From assembly GCF_015461805.1 (NCBI RefSeq), contig NZ_JACVZE010000004.1, positions 62,001 through 126,000 on the forward strand: a stretch of 64,000 nt of DNA, in the 5' to 3' direction. The stretch is from Pseudomonas pisciculturae (GTDB lineage Bacteria > Pseudomonadota > Gammaproteobacteria > Pseudomonadales > Pseudomonadaceae). Shown here one piece after another: positions 40,380 through 48,419 of the stretch. The notes under the pieces were generated by a model that searched no databases, was not told the DNA's origin, and saw only the letters and a list, made by a program, of their open reading frames with translations. The number at the start of each line of letters is the position of its first letter. Position 1 is the stretch's first letter. Made by a program: the position numbers and the translations under genes.

Positions 40380-41081
40380 TCAAGGTGCAAGAACGCGAGT
40401 CTTCACCTCTACACCACTTAAAATCTCTCTTGCCTCAGGTGTTTCGATCAAAGCCGGGAAAAACTTTACAACGAGCAAGCGTCTATCGTCTCTCGTCAAA
40501 TCGGATGTAGCACCTATAGCAACGTCTTCCGAAATAGATTTAGGCGCCAACACCACATTGATTGCAGTTGTGTATACACCGTGCTTTTCTTCCAACTTGG
40601 GTTCCAGCGCAACCAAATATTCCAATATCATTTTCCGAATATCGATATTGACCAAGCCATTAGGCTGAAGAACAGATTTAAACTTAACATCCATATCAAT
40701 TGACGGTAGCGGTCTAATTTCCAACGTCGGATCATCGAGCAAATAGGTGAGCGGCGCCAACCCAATGACTTCAATATGGATCGCGTCCACGTTGGTTTTA
40801 CCAACATTATGAAGCGTTATAAATTGCTCAAGAGGCTCAATTAACACCTTCGGGTCAGTAAAATCAAAAGTATCCTTCCCGGCGGTATAAGAAAACGCAA
40901 ATTCAACGATAGAAGGCTCTCGCAATTTCCCCAAGGCGATATCATTGGCCTGCCTGGCGGTAGTGAGTGCTTCCGTTGCGACACTTAAGCTCGATTTGGC
41001 GCCCGACAAGGCGACCCACAAAGCGCCGAGACTTACCAAAAAGCTAGCCACTGCGGCCCACGCTGATACTTCATCCCACAT
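40380..41081 (-). CDS. Membrane-anchored protein of unknown function
   Basis: About 233 residues from MWDEVSAWAAVASFLVSLGA, where the single membrane helix runs from about 7 to 25. A short coiled stretch follows, then a soluble beta-rich domain (VEFAFSYTAGKDTFDF, FITLHNVGKTNVDAIHIEVI) resembling the immunoglobulin-like or accessory domains of many anchored hypotheticals. GGGAG lies 11 bases before the chosen ATG; a GTG/ATG 16 codons earlier is possible. Lower GC than surroundings. Confidence 0.68.
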   Translation of the reverse strand: MWDEVSAWAAVASFLVSLGALWVALSGAKSSLSVATEALTTARQANDIALGKLREPSIVEFAFSYTAGKDTFDFTDPKVLIEPLEQFITLHNVGKTNVDAIHIEVIGLAPLTYLLDDPTLEIRPLPSIDMDVKFKSVLQPNGLVNIDIRKMILEYLVALEPKLEEKHGVYTTAINVVLAPKSISEDVAIGATSDLTRDDRRLLVVKFFPALIETPEAREILSGVEVKTRVLAP

Positions 41082-41403
41082 ACACCCAAAGACTCCCTGA
41101 AATTGACTTATCAAGACTTTCTGCATCACTCAGAAAGCACTGCGCCCCTTACCGCTCGAAATCAGACCGCAAGGGAGGCTGAAACATTAACGGCCCGCCA
41201 TGGCATAAATTAAGTTTTTCGAACTCATCCGAAGCGCAAAGCGCAAGCGCGTAGGGTATGCCCATCAATCGGCGCCAATCATCTCCACGGCAAAGTCCCC
41301 CGTCGCCAGCGTCACTCACCGACCCGCCCCCTAAAAAGCCTTTATCCCACGCCGCCTCGCGCCTAAATTGAACACCTCATTGATCACCCCGAGGCTCAAC
41401 ACC

Positions 41404-42393
41404 ATGGCACGCATCGTCAGAATTCACGCATACGGCGACGCCAGCGTCTTGAAACTGGAAGACATCGACGTACCGGCCCCCGCCGCCGATGAAGTACAAA
41501 TCGACGTCAAAGCCTTCGGCCTCAACCGCGCCGAAGTCATGTTCCGCAACCACGCCTACCTGCAAGAAGCCGAATTCCCCAGCCGCCTGGGCTACGAAGC
41601 CGCCGGCGTGGTGATCGCAGTCGGCGCCAACGTCACCGACCTGCAAGCAGGCGACGCCGTCAGCGTCATCCCACCGCTAGACATCGCCCGCTGGGGCACG
41701 TACGGCGAAGTGGCCAACGTACCCGCACACCTCACCGTCAAACACCCGCAAAACCTCAGCTTCATCCAAGCCGCCGCCTCATGGATGCAATACGTCACCG
41801 CCTGGGGCGCCCTGGTGGAACAAGCCAAACTCACCACAGGCGACGTCGTAATCGTCACCGCCGCCTCTAGCAGCGTGGGCCTGGCCGCCTTCCAAATCGC
41901 CCGCAGCGTCGGCGCCACCGCCATCGCCGTCACCCGCACCGCCGCGAAAAAACAGGCCCTGCTCGATGCCGGCGCGGCCCACGTCATCGTCAGCGACGAA
42001 GAAGACCTGGTAGAACGCGTAATGGCACTCACCCACGACCAAGGCGCCCGCGTAGTCTTCGACCCCATCGGCGGGCCGGGCTTTGCAGCCCTCACCCAAA
42101 GCATGGCCAAGGGCGGGATATTGCTGGAATACGGCGCACTGAGCTCCGAGCCGACGCCGTTTCCATTGTTTACCGTGCTGGGCAAATGTTTGACGCTCAA
42201 GGGGTATTTGTACGCCGAGATCGTCGCCGACCCGGTGGTGTTGGCACGGGCCAAGGCGTTCATTCTGGACGGGCTGGCATCGGGGGCGTTGTCGCCGGTG
42301 ATTGCGAAGACGTTTGCATTGGATGACGTGCAGGATGCGCATCGGTTTTTGGAGGCGAATCAGCAGGTGGGTAAGGTGGTGGTGACGGTGTAA
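41404..42393 (+). CDS. Zinc-free MDR oxidoreductase (quinone reductase-like)
   Basis: 329 residues. GroES-like N-terminal half with GLNRAEVMFRNHAYLQEAEF and RLGYEAAGVVIAVGANV; NADPH-binding Rossmann half with VVIVTAASSSVGLAAFQIAR and VVFDPIGGPGF. No zinc-binding Cys set, so it belongs with zeta-crystallin-like quinone or enone reductases. GAGG is 9 bases before the ATG. Single gene; GC-rich, so probably core chromosome bounding the accessory region to the right. Confidence 0.88.
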   Translation: MARIVRIHAYGDASVLKLEDIDVPAPAADEVQIDVKAFGLNRAEVMFRNHAYLQEAEFPSRLGYEAAGVVIAVGANVTDLQAGDAVSVIPPLDIARWGTYGEVANVPAHLTVKHPQNLSFIQAAASWMQYVTAWGALVEQAKLTTGDVVIVTAASSSVGLAAFQIARSVGATAIAVTRTAAKKQALLDAGAAHVIVSDEEDLVERVMALTHDQGARVVFDPIGGPGFAALTQSMAKGGILLEYGALSSEPTPFPLFTVLGKCLTLKGYLYAEIVADPVVLARAKAFILDGLASGALSPVIAKTFALDDVQDAHRFLEANQQVGKVVVTV

Positions 42394-42480
42394 GAGAAAC
42401 GTCCTAGGACAATTCCCAAAGCGAGGCAACGGCTTGCCCGATTGCCTACGCGTGCGCCAGAATCCGCCGGCTTGTGCGCT

Positions 42481-42720
42481 GGGGTGGTGGAATCTAAGGT
42501 TGCGCGGTCGCTGAATTTTTCGGTGATCGGGTTTAGTAGCCCACGATTTAACCTAACAAGTGCATGAGCTTCATCTATCAGACGTCCCAGTCTGTGCTTG
42601 ATGGTGGCTGTGCGCAGGGCGCCCTCGGGCGCGCCGGTTTTGTTAGGTTCCACCGGTCTACTAACCTGCGTACAGCTACCGCCTCTTTGTTTAGTAGCGA
42701 TGGGGTGGTGGCATCAAGGT
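42481..42720 (+). promoter_or_regulatory. Long structured leader before the DUF3077-like gene
   Basis: A 340-bp non-coding stretch with nested long-range pairing: GGTTTAGTAG (42530-42539) pairs with CTACTAACC (42658-42666), inside it AACCTAACAA (42550-42559) pairs perfectly with TTGTTAGGTT (42640-42649), and small hairpins (AGAC-GTCT at 42580-42593, GGCGCC...GGGCGC near 42620) lie within. A direct repeat GGGGTGGTGG begins the element and recurs near 42702 just before the ribosome site. The arrangement suggests a conserved cis-acting RNA; I recall such leaders before DUF3077/DUF6124-type genes in pseudomonads but cannot confirm a named family. Confidence 0.6.
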
Positions 42721-42733
42721 AAGGAATTTAACG

Positions 42734-42964
42734 ATGATTAACGATTCGAGTACTCTCTTTAGCGTTGCTTCAGACGCAAGCAATGAAGCCCTCATTATCA
42801 ATAGTTACGAGACCTTCAGATCTGTTTGCGTTCTGCTGCTTGAACTGTCTGACGATTTGAGCGGAAAGCAACGTGATGTTGCGCTGGCAATTCACCAACT
42901 TAGCGAAATAGGAGTTCTGCTCATCGCCAAGCTTCTTGACCGTGAAATGCCTTGTTTCAGCTGA
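42734..42964 (+). CDS. Small DUF3077/DUF6124-like protein
   Basis: 76 residues. The pattern LFSVASDASNEALIINSYET then a helical region with LSGKQRDVALAIHQLSEIGV resembles the short pseudomonad proteins of the DUF3077/DUF6124 group, which have several copies per genome and no known function. AAGGAA is 7 bases before the ATG. Preceded by the structured leader. It stands at the left edge of an AT-rich stretch. Confidence 0.7.
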   Translation: MINDSSTLFSVASDASNEALIINSYETFRSVCVLLLELSDDLSGKQRDVALAIHQLSEIGVLLIAKLLDREMPCFS

Positions 42965-43164
42965 CAAGGCACCTACTAAAATAATGCAGATCACCGAGTT
43001 ATTGTGAATAAAGCACAACAACTCGATGATTCAAATTTTAATAGCCATACAATACGAATCTATCAACCAAACGTCATTGAAATCCAAACCGATTCCGCAT
43101 TAGAGCCAAAAGAATACATTCTTCGAGATAGAGCTCTCTCACTTAGCCGGATTTCTCTCCTCAG

Positions 43165-43866
43165 TCAGTTTAGTTTTTTATCGAGTTTTCCCACAGCGTC
43201 GAAAAGCTTAAGCGCCAATTCCTTTTGTGCATTTCTTTCATGAGCATTGTACATACTGAGTCCAATATAAATCCCAGACACTATTACTGCATTGAAGCCC
43301 ACCAACACTATAACAATTGCAACAACTCGAAATCTACGATAGGCAGACTCTCCTCGCTTAACAGAATCCCATGTACTTTTTAATATTGGCGCAGCAGCTG
43401 TCCTTATATCATTACAATTTTTCAAGACCTCTGAAAACTCTTGACTTCCGGACTTCCGAGCTTTTAAAACCGCCGCCATCAGCTTTGCCTCGTGACTACC
43501 TGGCTCTTTTTCTATCTGTACAGGGTTTAGTCTTAGCTGTATTTTCGTCAAATTCTCTGTGGCTCGGGCGTAAGCCTCTCTTGTCTCTTTATAAGACTCA
43601 ATTTTAAGCTCGTGCGCTTCTTTTTCTGAATGAATTTTGAGCGGCGCAAACCTTTCAGGCTTGTATATTCGTGATAGCTCTTGAGCTGCCGACGTATATT
43701 CAGCTATCTCATTTCGCAACCCATCTATCCAGGCAAGCCGAAATTCTGACACTTTATTTTCTTTAGCGCCAACCAAGTTCATAATTGAAAAAACGCCAGT
43801 CAAGAGCGCAGCAACAATGACTCCAAAAGCTACAAAAACAGTTGACGGAATAAAACTTGCGTCCAT
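43165..43866 (-). CDS. Two-helix membrane protein next to the deaminase
   Basis: 233 residues. Membrane helices near 8-32 (VFVAFGVIVAALLTGVFSIM) and 180-205 (VVAIVIVLVGFNAVIVSGIY) enclose a helical domain with FRLAWIDGLRNEIAEYTSAA, a pattern common in orphan membrane proteins. Very strong ribosome site GGAGG, 7 bases before the ATG. AT-rich. Lies 274 bp downstream of the deaminase on the same strand; a TATAAT hexamer in that gap suggests its own promoter. Function unknown; a membrane partner of the deaminase is possible but unproven. Confidence 0.75.
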   Translation of the reverse strand: MDASFIPSTVFVAFGVIVAALLTGVFSIMNLVGAKENKVSEFRLAWIDGLRNEIAEYTSAAQELSRIYKPERFAPLKIHSEKEAHELKIESYKETREAYARATENLTKIQLRLNPVQIEKEPGSHEAKLMAAVLKARKSGSQEFSEVLKNCNDIRTAAAPILKSTWDSVKRGESAYRRFRVVAIVIVLVGFNAVIVSGIYIGLSMYNAHERNAQKELALKLFDAVGKLDKKLN

Positions 43867-44140
43867 CTAACAACCTCCAAAATTGTAAATTATACTTATC
43901 AAATCAACGAAATCACGAGAAACACCGGGACAAATTCAACTTTCAGCACCTCCCACCTTAATCAGCCCCCCTCATCTACATTATACACTTTGGCTCACAC
44001 AAAATATTTTATTGTTTCCAAACCGAGAAAAAGGAGCAGACTGTTTTCTAGAAAAATCAATCCACCCCCATTTTCCATAATTATTATTCAAAGTAACAAC
44101 TTCATTTCGGCAGCCTGAAAAACCCACAACCATCCAAACA

Positions 44141-45949
44141 TTATTTACCAGAAACAATTAAGCGCAAAGAATCGATTTCCGCTTGCAGCTTTTTATTAGC
44201 CTTTAAAAGATCATCATTCTCTCGCCTTAATACAGACTTAGAGGGGCGCTCGGGATTGTTAAAGCTTGGAATTTCAAAAACAAGCTCCATCTCATCTTTG
44301 TGCGGCATTAATGGTTGATACAGCTGATAAAAAGCACGCCCCACTGAACCACGAAAAAGCTCAAGCTCCGGCTTATTTTTTCCAGCAGACAATATGTGCT
44401 GAGTAGCAATACCCGGGTAAGGATCGATATATACAATTTTTTTAAAGCCGAGTTGATAGGCTTTTTTTGCACATAACTCGCACGGACTTGCAGTTGTAAA
44501 AAGTACACCTCCAGATAATTTCTGCCCTCCGTATTTAGATATCTGCAAAAAGGCGTTTTCCTCGGCATGAAGAGCTCTTGTATGAACCTGATTTTTCTCG
44601 CCCTCAATTTCATTTTGAATACCCTTGAAACAAAATGAAAAATTCCTATTCGAGTTTTTATTTACCGCTATCAAATTGGAATACTTAGAACTTAATGCCT
44701 GCCTAAAAACCTTATCTTCCAGTTCATACTCACTAAAATCAGATTTATTTCGCCCCTTAATAAGATCATCCGCACTTCGCAACAAGCACGGCAACTGCCC
44801 TTGTGGCGTACTATTCCACCCTATTGCTTTTACGCTATATGACTCATCTGTAACAACGGCACCAACTTGCCTTGAAATACAACCCGAACTCTGTTTGGCG
44901 GTATACGCTATTTGCATGCAATTTTCAATGGACGTGGGCATTATGAGCCCAGGGTGCATCATGAGTGTTACGTACCAAGCCAATTGGCTTACTAAGTCGT
45001 TATGTGTATACTCACTTCGCTTTGAGTTATGAATATGTATATCAGAAACCTCAATGCAAGCCTGAATATTTTGCGCAACAAATTTTTTAGTCCCAGAAAT
45101 TTTCTCCGGATACTCCTTGTCATCTAGCGCTTTAATTTCAACGTCCGTAAGTTTCCTATACTCTCTCAGGCTACGTAAGCGCTCAGCATTAGATGTATTA
45201 ATAGAAACGAGATAAAAATTTGCATAACGCCTCTTTAAAAAGAACGCCTCATACGGGTTCCTTATCGCATCAATAACAATCCTACAAGGAACATTATCCA
45301 GTCGAGCTTTTTTATGGGCCAGCTTAATCAAATAATTTAAATTATTTGGAAAATTAAATGGTTGCTCAGGATTAAAGGCTGAATCATTCGCCTTGCCCGA
45401 CGACCTTATATTATCACCCGCCCGCTGATAAAACTGCGTGAAACTAGCCCCTCCCAACTGCCTCTTAACACAAACAGTCAACTCAGGAAGACCAACATAG
45501 TAAAACTCAAACAAACTTTCAACTTCATGAGGCTGAATAGCATTTTTATTTTCTACAATCGGTTGCTTGCTTCTGATCGACTCAAAGACCGACAAAAGCT
45601 TTTCTACTTCTTCTTCATCGAGAGGATTACTAAATGTCAAACTAGTAAAGTATGCAACAAAATCTGAAACTGAAAGCTGCAACAACTGATAAGTTATTAA
45701 ACTACTTGCTTCAATCTTATAGAACGGAGTCCATCCTGAACCATCCAGATATTTTTTTATTATTTGGTGCTTCTTCAATTCATTGCGACTTAGTCCCTCG
45801 TAGCCATCGACTGGAACATCAAATTCAGCTTTACATAATTTCTGAGCTGCGGTAGTACATCCGGAACCAGTGCGCCCAGTCAACCCAATGATAAGAAAGT
45901 CTTTTGCGTCTTCATACACGCTATTAATGGCAGCTGACGTTTCTTGCAT
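44141..45949 (-). CDS. P-loop / cytidine-deaminase fusion (antiphage dC-nucleotide deaminase type)
   Basis: 602 residues. An N-terminal nucleotide-binding domain with an atypical P-loop GLTGRTGSGCTTA (22-34), a middle kinase-like part (RIVIDAIRNPYEAFFLKRRY, about 223-242) and a C-terminal zinc-dependent deaminase domain: HAEENAF (461-467) supplies zinc ligand and catalytic Glu, TASPCELCAKK (487-497) the two Cys ligands. It ends in a short coiled coil. This architecture is that of the phage-defence dCTP/dCMP deaminases (AvcD/DcdV type), which deplete deoxycytidine nucleotides during infection. GGGAG is 9 bases before the ATG. AT-rich, clearly foreign to its neighbours. Confidence 0.85.
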   Translation of the reverse strand: MQETSAAINSVYEDAKDFLIIGLTGRTGSGCTTAAQKLCKAEFDVPVDGYEGLSRNELKKHQIIKKYLDGSGWTPFYKIEASSLITYQLLQLSVSDFVAYFTSLTFSNPLDEEEVEKLLSVFESIRSKQPIVENKNAIQPHEVESLFEFYYVGLPELTVCVKRQLGGASFTQFYQRAGDNIRSSGKANDSAFNPEQPFNFPNNLNYLIKLAHKKARLDNVPCRIVIDAIRNPYEAFFLKRRYANFYLVSINTSNAERLRSLREYRKLTDVEIKALDDKEYPEKISGTKKFVAQNIQACIEVSDIHIHNSKRSEYTHNDLVSQLAWYVTLMMHPGLIMPTSIENCMQIAYTAKQSSGCISRQVGAVVTDESYSVKAIGWNSTPQGQLPCLLRSADDLIKGRNKSDFSEYELEDKVFRQALSSKYSNLIAVNKNSNRNFSFCFKGIQNEIEGEKNQVHTRALHAEENAFLQISKYGGQKLSGGVLFTTASPCELCAKKAYQLGFKKIVYIDPYPGIATQHILSAGKNKPELELFRGSVGRAFYQLYQPLMPHKDEMELVFEIPSFNNPERPSKSVLRRENDDLLKANKKLQAEIDSLRLIVSGK

Positions 45950-46085
45950 TTAAGCTCTCCCTACAAAGCGCAATTTGACCACCTAAAAATTCAGTGACAT
46001 TACAACTACATCCCACCCAAATAAGCTCTCATTTATGAGCTGGAGCTTAAAAATGGAAAAATCTTAGTCTCAAGAATATGGCAAA

Positions 46086-46307
46086 GTGATTTCAGTGGAT
46101 AGGCAGGCTAAAAACTACGTGCATGAAGACTGGCTTTCTTCAGTCAGTTTATCCGAGCACCTGGCTTCAAGAAGCATCATCATCGGCGCGAACGCAGAAC
46201 TTAAAATGATCGAGCTTTTACCGCTTTTCGAAGACGTAGACATCCAAAACACCTTGAGTCCAAGCAAAGTCAACTGCGAACGTTCCCCCTTCAATCCAAA
46301 GGAGTAA
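46086..46307 (+). CDS. Doubtful small ORF right of the deaminase
   Basis: A 73-codon frame from GTG, starting MISVDRQAKNYVHEDWLSSV. No good ribosome site and no recognised family. It occupies part of the 380-bp interval between the deaminase and histidine kinase genes. Could be a gene remnant. The rest of the interval (45950-46085) is AT-rich and contains an imperfect hairpin (AGCTC...GAGCT near 46025-46045) in what should be the deaminase promoter or leader region. Confidence 0.25.
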   Translation: MISVDRQAKNYVHEDWLSSVSLSEHLASRSIIIGANAELKMIELLPLFEDVDIQNTLSPSKVNCERSPFNPKE

Positions 46308-46329
46308 AGACCCAAAAAAACCTCCCCAC

Positions 46330-48168
46330 CTACCTCCCCAACAACTCCCTAACCCTCCCCCCAAGCACCTCCACCGCAAACGGCTTCGTCAACACCCCCA
46401 TCCCCTCCCCCAACTGCCCATACCCCATCACCGCATTCTCCGCATACCCCGTAATAAACAACGTCTTCAACCCAGGCCGCAATTCCATCCCCGCCTCCGC
46501 CATCTGCCGCCCATTCATCCCACCCGGCAGCCCCACATCCGTCACCAGCAAATCAATATGCACATCCGACCTCAACAGCTTCAGCCCCGCCGCACTGTCC
46601 GCCGCTTCAATCACCGTGTAACCCAACTCCCCCAGCACATCAGCAAGCAACATGCGTACGGTGGATTCATCGTCCACCAACAACACCGTCTCGCCATGCT
46701 GCGCCACTTCCAGCGCGGTTTGCCCCGGTGCCAGTTCATCGCCCGGCGCGGCGCCGTGATGGCGTGGGAGGTAGAGGGACACGCAAGTGCCCTCACCCAC
46801 AGCAGACTGGATATGCACCTGCCCACCCGACTGTTGAGCAAAGCCGTAGATCATCGACAGGCCCAGGCCGGTGCCTTGGCCGATGGGTTTGGTGGTGAAG
46901 AACGGTTCAAACACGTGCGCCATCACATCAGGCGACATGCCGGTGCCGGTGTCGGTGACGCTCAGCCGCAGGTACGGGCCTTCAGCCAGGTCGTGGGCGC
47001 GGGCGGCGTCGGGGTCGAGCCAGTGGTTGCTGGTTTGCAGTTGGATGCGGCCGCCTTCGGGCATGGCGTCGCGGGCGTTGATGCAGAGGTTGAGCAGGGC
47101 ATTTTCCAGTTGGCTGACGTCGACGAAGGCGGCCCAGGCATCCGCAGCGCCTACGGTTTCGATCTGGATGGCGGGGCCGGCGGTGCGTTGGATGAGTTCG
47201 GCCATGCCGTACATGAGAGTGTTGACGTTGGTGGCGCGCGGTTCCAGGGTTTGGCGGCGGGAGAAGGCCAGCAGGCGTTGGGTGAGGACGGCGGCGCGTT
47301 TGGCTGAGCCTTGGGCGGCGACCATGTATTTGTCGACGTCGCTGAGGCGGCCTTGGGTGATGCGGCGGCTCATCAGTTCGAGCGCGCCGGAGATGCCGGC
47401 GAGCAGGTTGTTGAAGTCGTGGGCCAGGCCGCCGGTGAGTTGGCCGACGGCTTCCATTTTTTGGGATTGGCGCAGTTTTTCTTCGGCCTGCATGAGCATG
47501 GCGGTGCGTTCGGCGACGCGTTGTTCGAGGGTTTCGTTGAGGGCGCGCAGTTGGATTTGCGCGTCGCGCAGGGCTTCGTCGGCGAGGGTGCGTTCCAGCA
47601 GGTCGGCGGCTTGGCGGGCGAGGATGTCGAGCAGGCGCAGGTCACGTTCGGACGGTTGGTGCGGCTGGCTCCAGTGGGTAGAGATCATGCCGAGCAAGCG
47701 GCCATCGCGGGACAACAACGGGGTGGTCTGGGCCGAGCGGATGCCGGTGCGGCGGAAGGCGTTGAGGTCTTCGGTGCCGGCGATGTCGGCCCACTCTTCG
47801 AAGTCGGGGATGATGGCGCGTTGGCCTACTTTGAGCGCCTGGGTACAGCTGCTGTAGGCCATGGGGCTCACCCATTGCCAGAACCCTACCGCCTCGGGCG
47901 GCAAGCCGCGTGAACACAAGAGTTGCAACTCGCCGCCATGGCCGGACGGGTGGCCTTGGGGGCAGAGCAGCTGCATGGTGCCGAACTGCGAGCCGGTGAT
48001 GGACACGGCGGCGTCGACGATCTTGCCGTAGAGGGCTTCCAGGTCTTGTTCACCGATCAGGTCAAGGCTGATGCGGTGCAGGAATTCGATGTCCGACAGG
48101 GCGGTTTCCGACTCGTGGGAGGTGCCACGGGGAAAGGCTGCCGGGAAGGCGGTGCGTAGGGTTTTCAT
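46330..48168 (-). CDS. GAF-containing hybrid sensor histidine kinase
   Basis: 612 residues, no membrane helix. GAF domain about 25-195, coiled linker, histidine kinase core with H-box GGLAHDFNNLLAGISGALE, N-box LNLCINARDAMPEGG, G-boxes DTGTGMSPDV and GQGTGLGLSMIYGF, and a C-terminal receiver domain (ETVLLVDDESTVRMLLADVL, phospho-acceptor Asp in LLVTDVGLPGG). The HDFNNLL H-box is typical of blue-light/HWE-unrelated hybrid kinases with internal receiver. Start at MKTLRTAFPAAFPRG; the longer frame upstream is promoter sequence. GC-rich, so it may be a core gene between two acquired segments. Confidence 0.9.
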   Translation of the reverse strand: MKTLRTAFPAAFPRGTSHESETALSDIEFLHRISLDLIGEQDLEALYGKIVDAAVSITGSQFGTMQLLCPQGHPSGHGGELQLLCSRGLPPEAVGFWQWVSPMAYSSCTQALKVGQRAIIPDFEEWADIAGTEDLNAFRRTGIRSAQTTPLLSRDGRLLGMISTHWSQPHQPSERDLRLLDILARQAADLLERTLADEALRDAQIQLRALNETLEQRVAERTAMLMQAEEKLRQSQKMEAVGQLTGGLAHDFNNLLAGISGALELMSRRITQGRLSDVDKYMVAAQGSAKRAAVLTQRLLAFSRRQTLEPRATNVNTLMYGMAELIQRTAGPAIQIETVGAADAWAAFVDVSQLENALLNLCINARDAMPEGGRIQLQTSNHWLDPDAARAHDLAEGPYLRLSVTDTGTGMSPDVMAHVFEPFFTTKPIGQGTGLGLSMIYGFAQQSGGQVHIQSAVGEGTCVSLYLPRHHGAAPGDELAPGQTALEVAQHGETVLLVDDESTVRMLLADVLGELGYTVIEAADSAAGLKLLRSDVHIDLLVTDVGLPGGMNGRQMAEAGMELRPGLKTLFITGYAENAVMGYGQLGEGMGVLTKPFAVEVLGGRVRELLGR

Positions 48169-48329
48169 GGGGCTACCAAGGGAATGGCATTCGGCTATTA
48201 CCAGCGTATCAGCAAAGCTATGACCACGCGTAGCCGGCAGACGTTCGGCGCTGATCAATACTTTTAACGCTGGCCCCACAAGCCGCCCCCGCCCAAAAAA
48301 GGCTTGATTCACTCTCAATTAATGGCACA

Positions 48330-48372
48330 TTGACACCCCGGAGTTATTTCCACTGACATCACCTGTCAGTGG
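48330..48372 (+). promoter_or_regulatory. Promoter -35 and palindromic operator of the WYL operon
   Basis: CCACTGACA (48350-48358) - TCACC - TGTCAGTGG (48364-48372): a perfect 9-bp inverted repeat with 5-bp spacer, 47 bp before the WYL start. A consensus -35 TTGACA lies at 48330-48335, so the operator would cover the -10 region at about 17-bp spacing. Fits autorepression by the WYL-type dimer. A GTG inside the palindrome is an unlikely start for this reason. Confidence 0.75.
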
Positions 48373-48419
48373 CAAGCATTAAGGTCGGTGCATCTTCAAA
48401 CGGATTTGGGCAGCCCATC

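Noticed and set aside
43004..43243. 79-codon + strand frame with GTG start
   Set aside because: Its second half is antisense to the membrane protein at 43165, and it has no good ribosome site.
42394..46329. Prophage or integrative element
   Set aside because: AT-rich cargo is present, but no integrase, att repeat, or structural phage gene is seen in the window.
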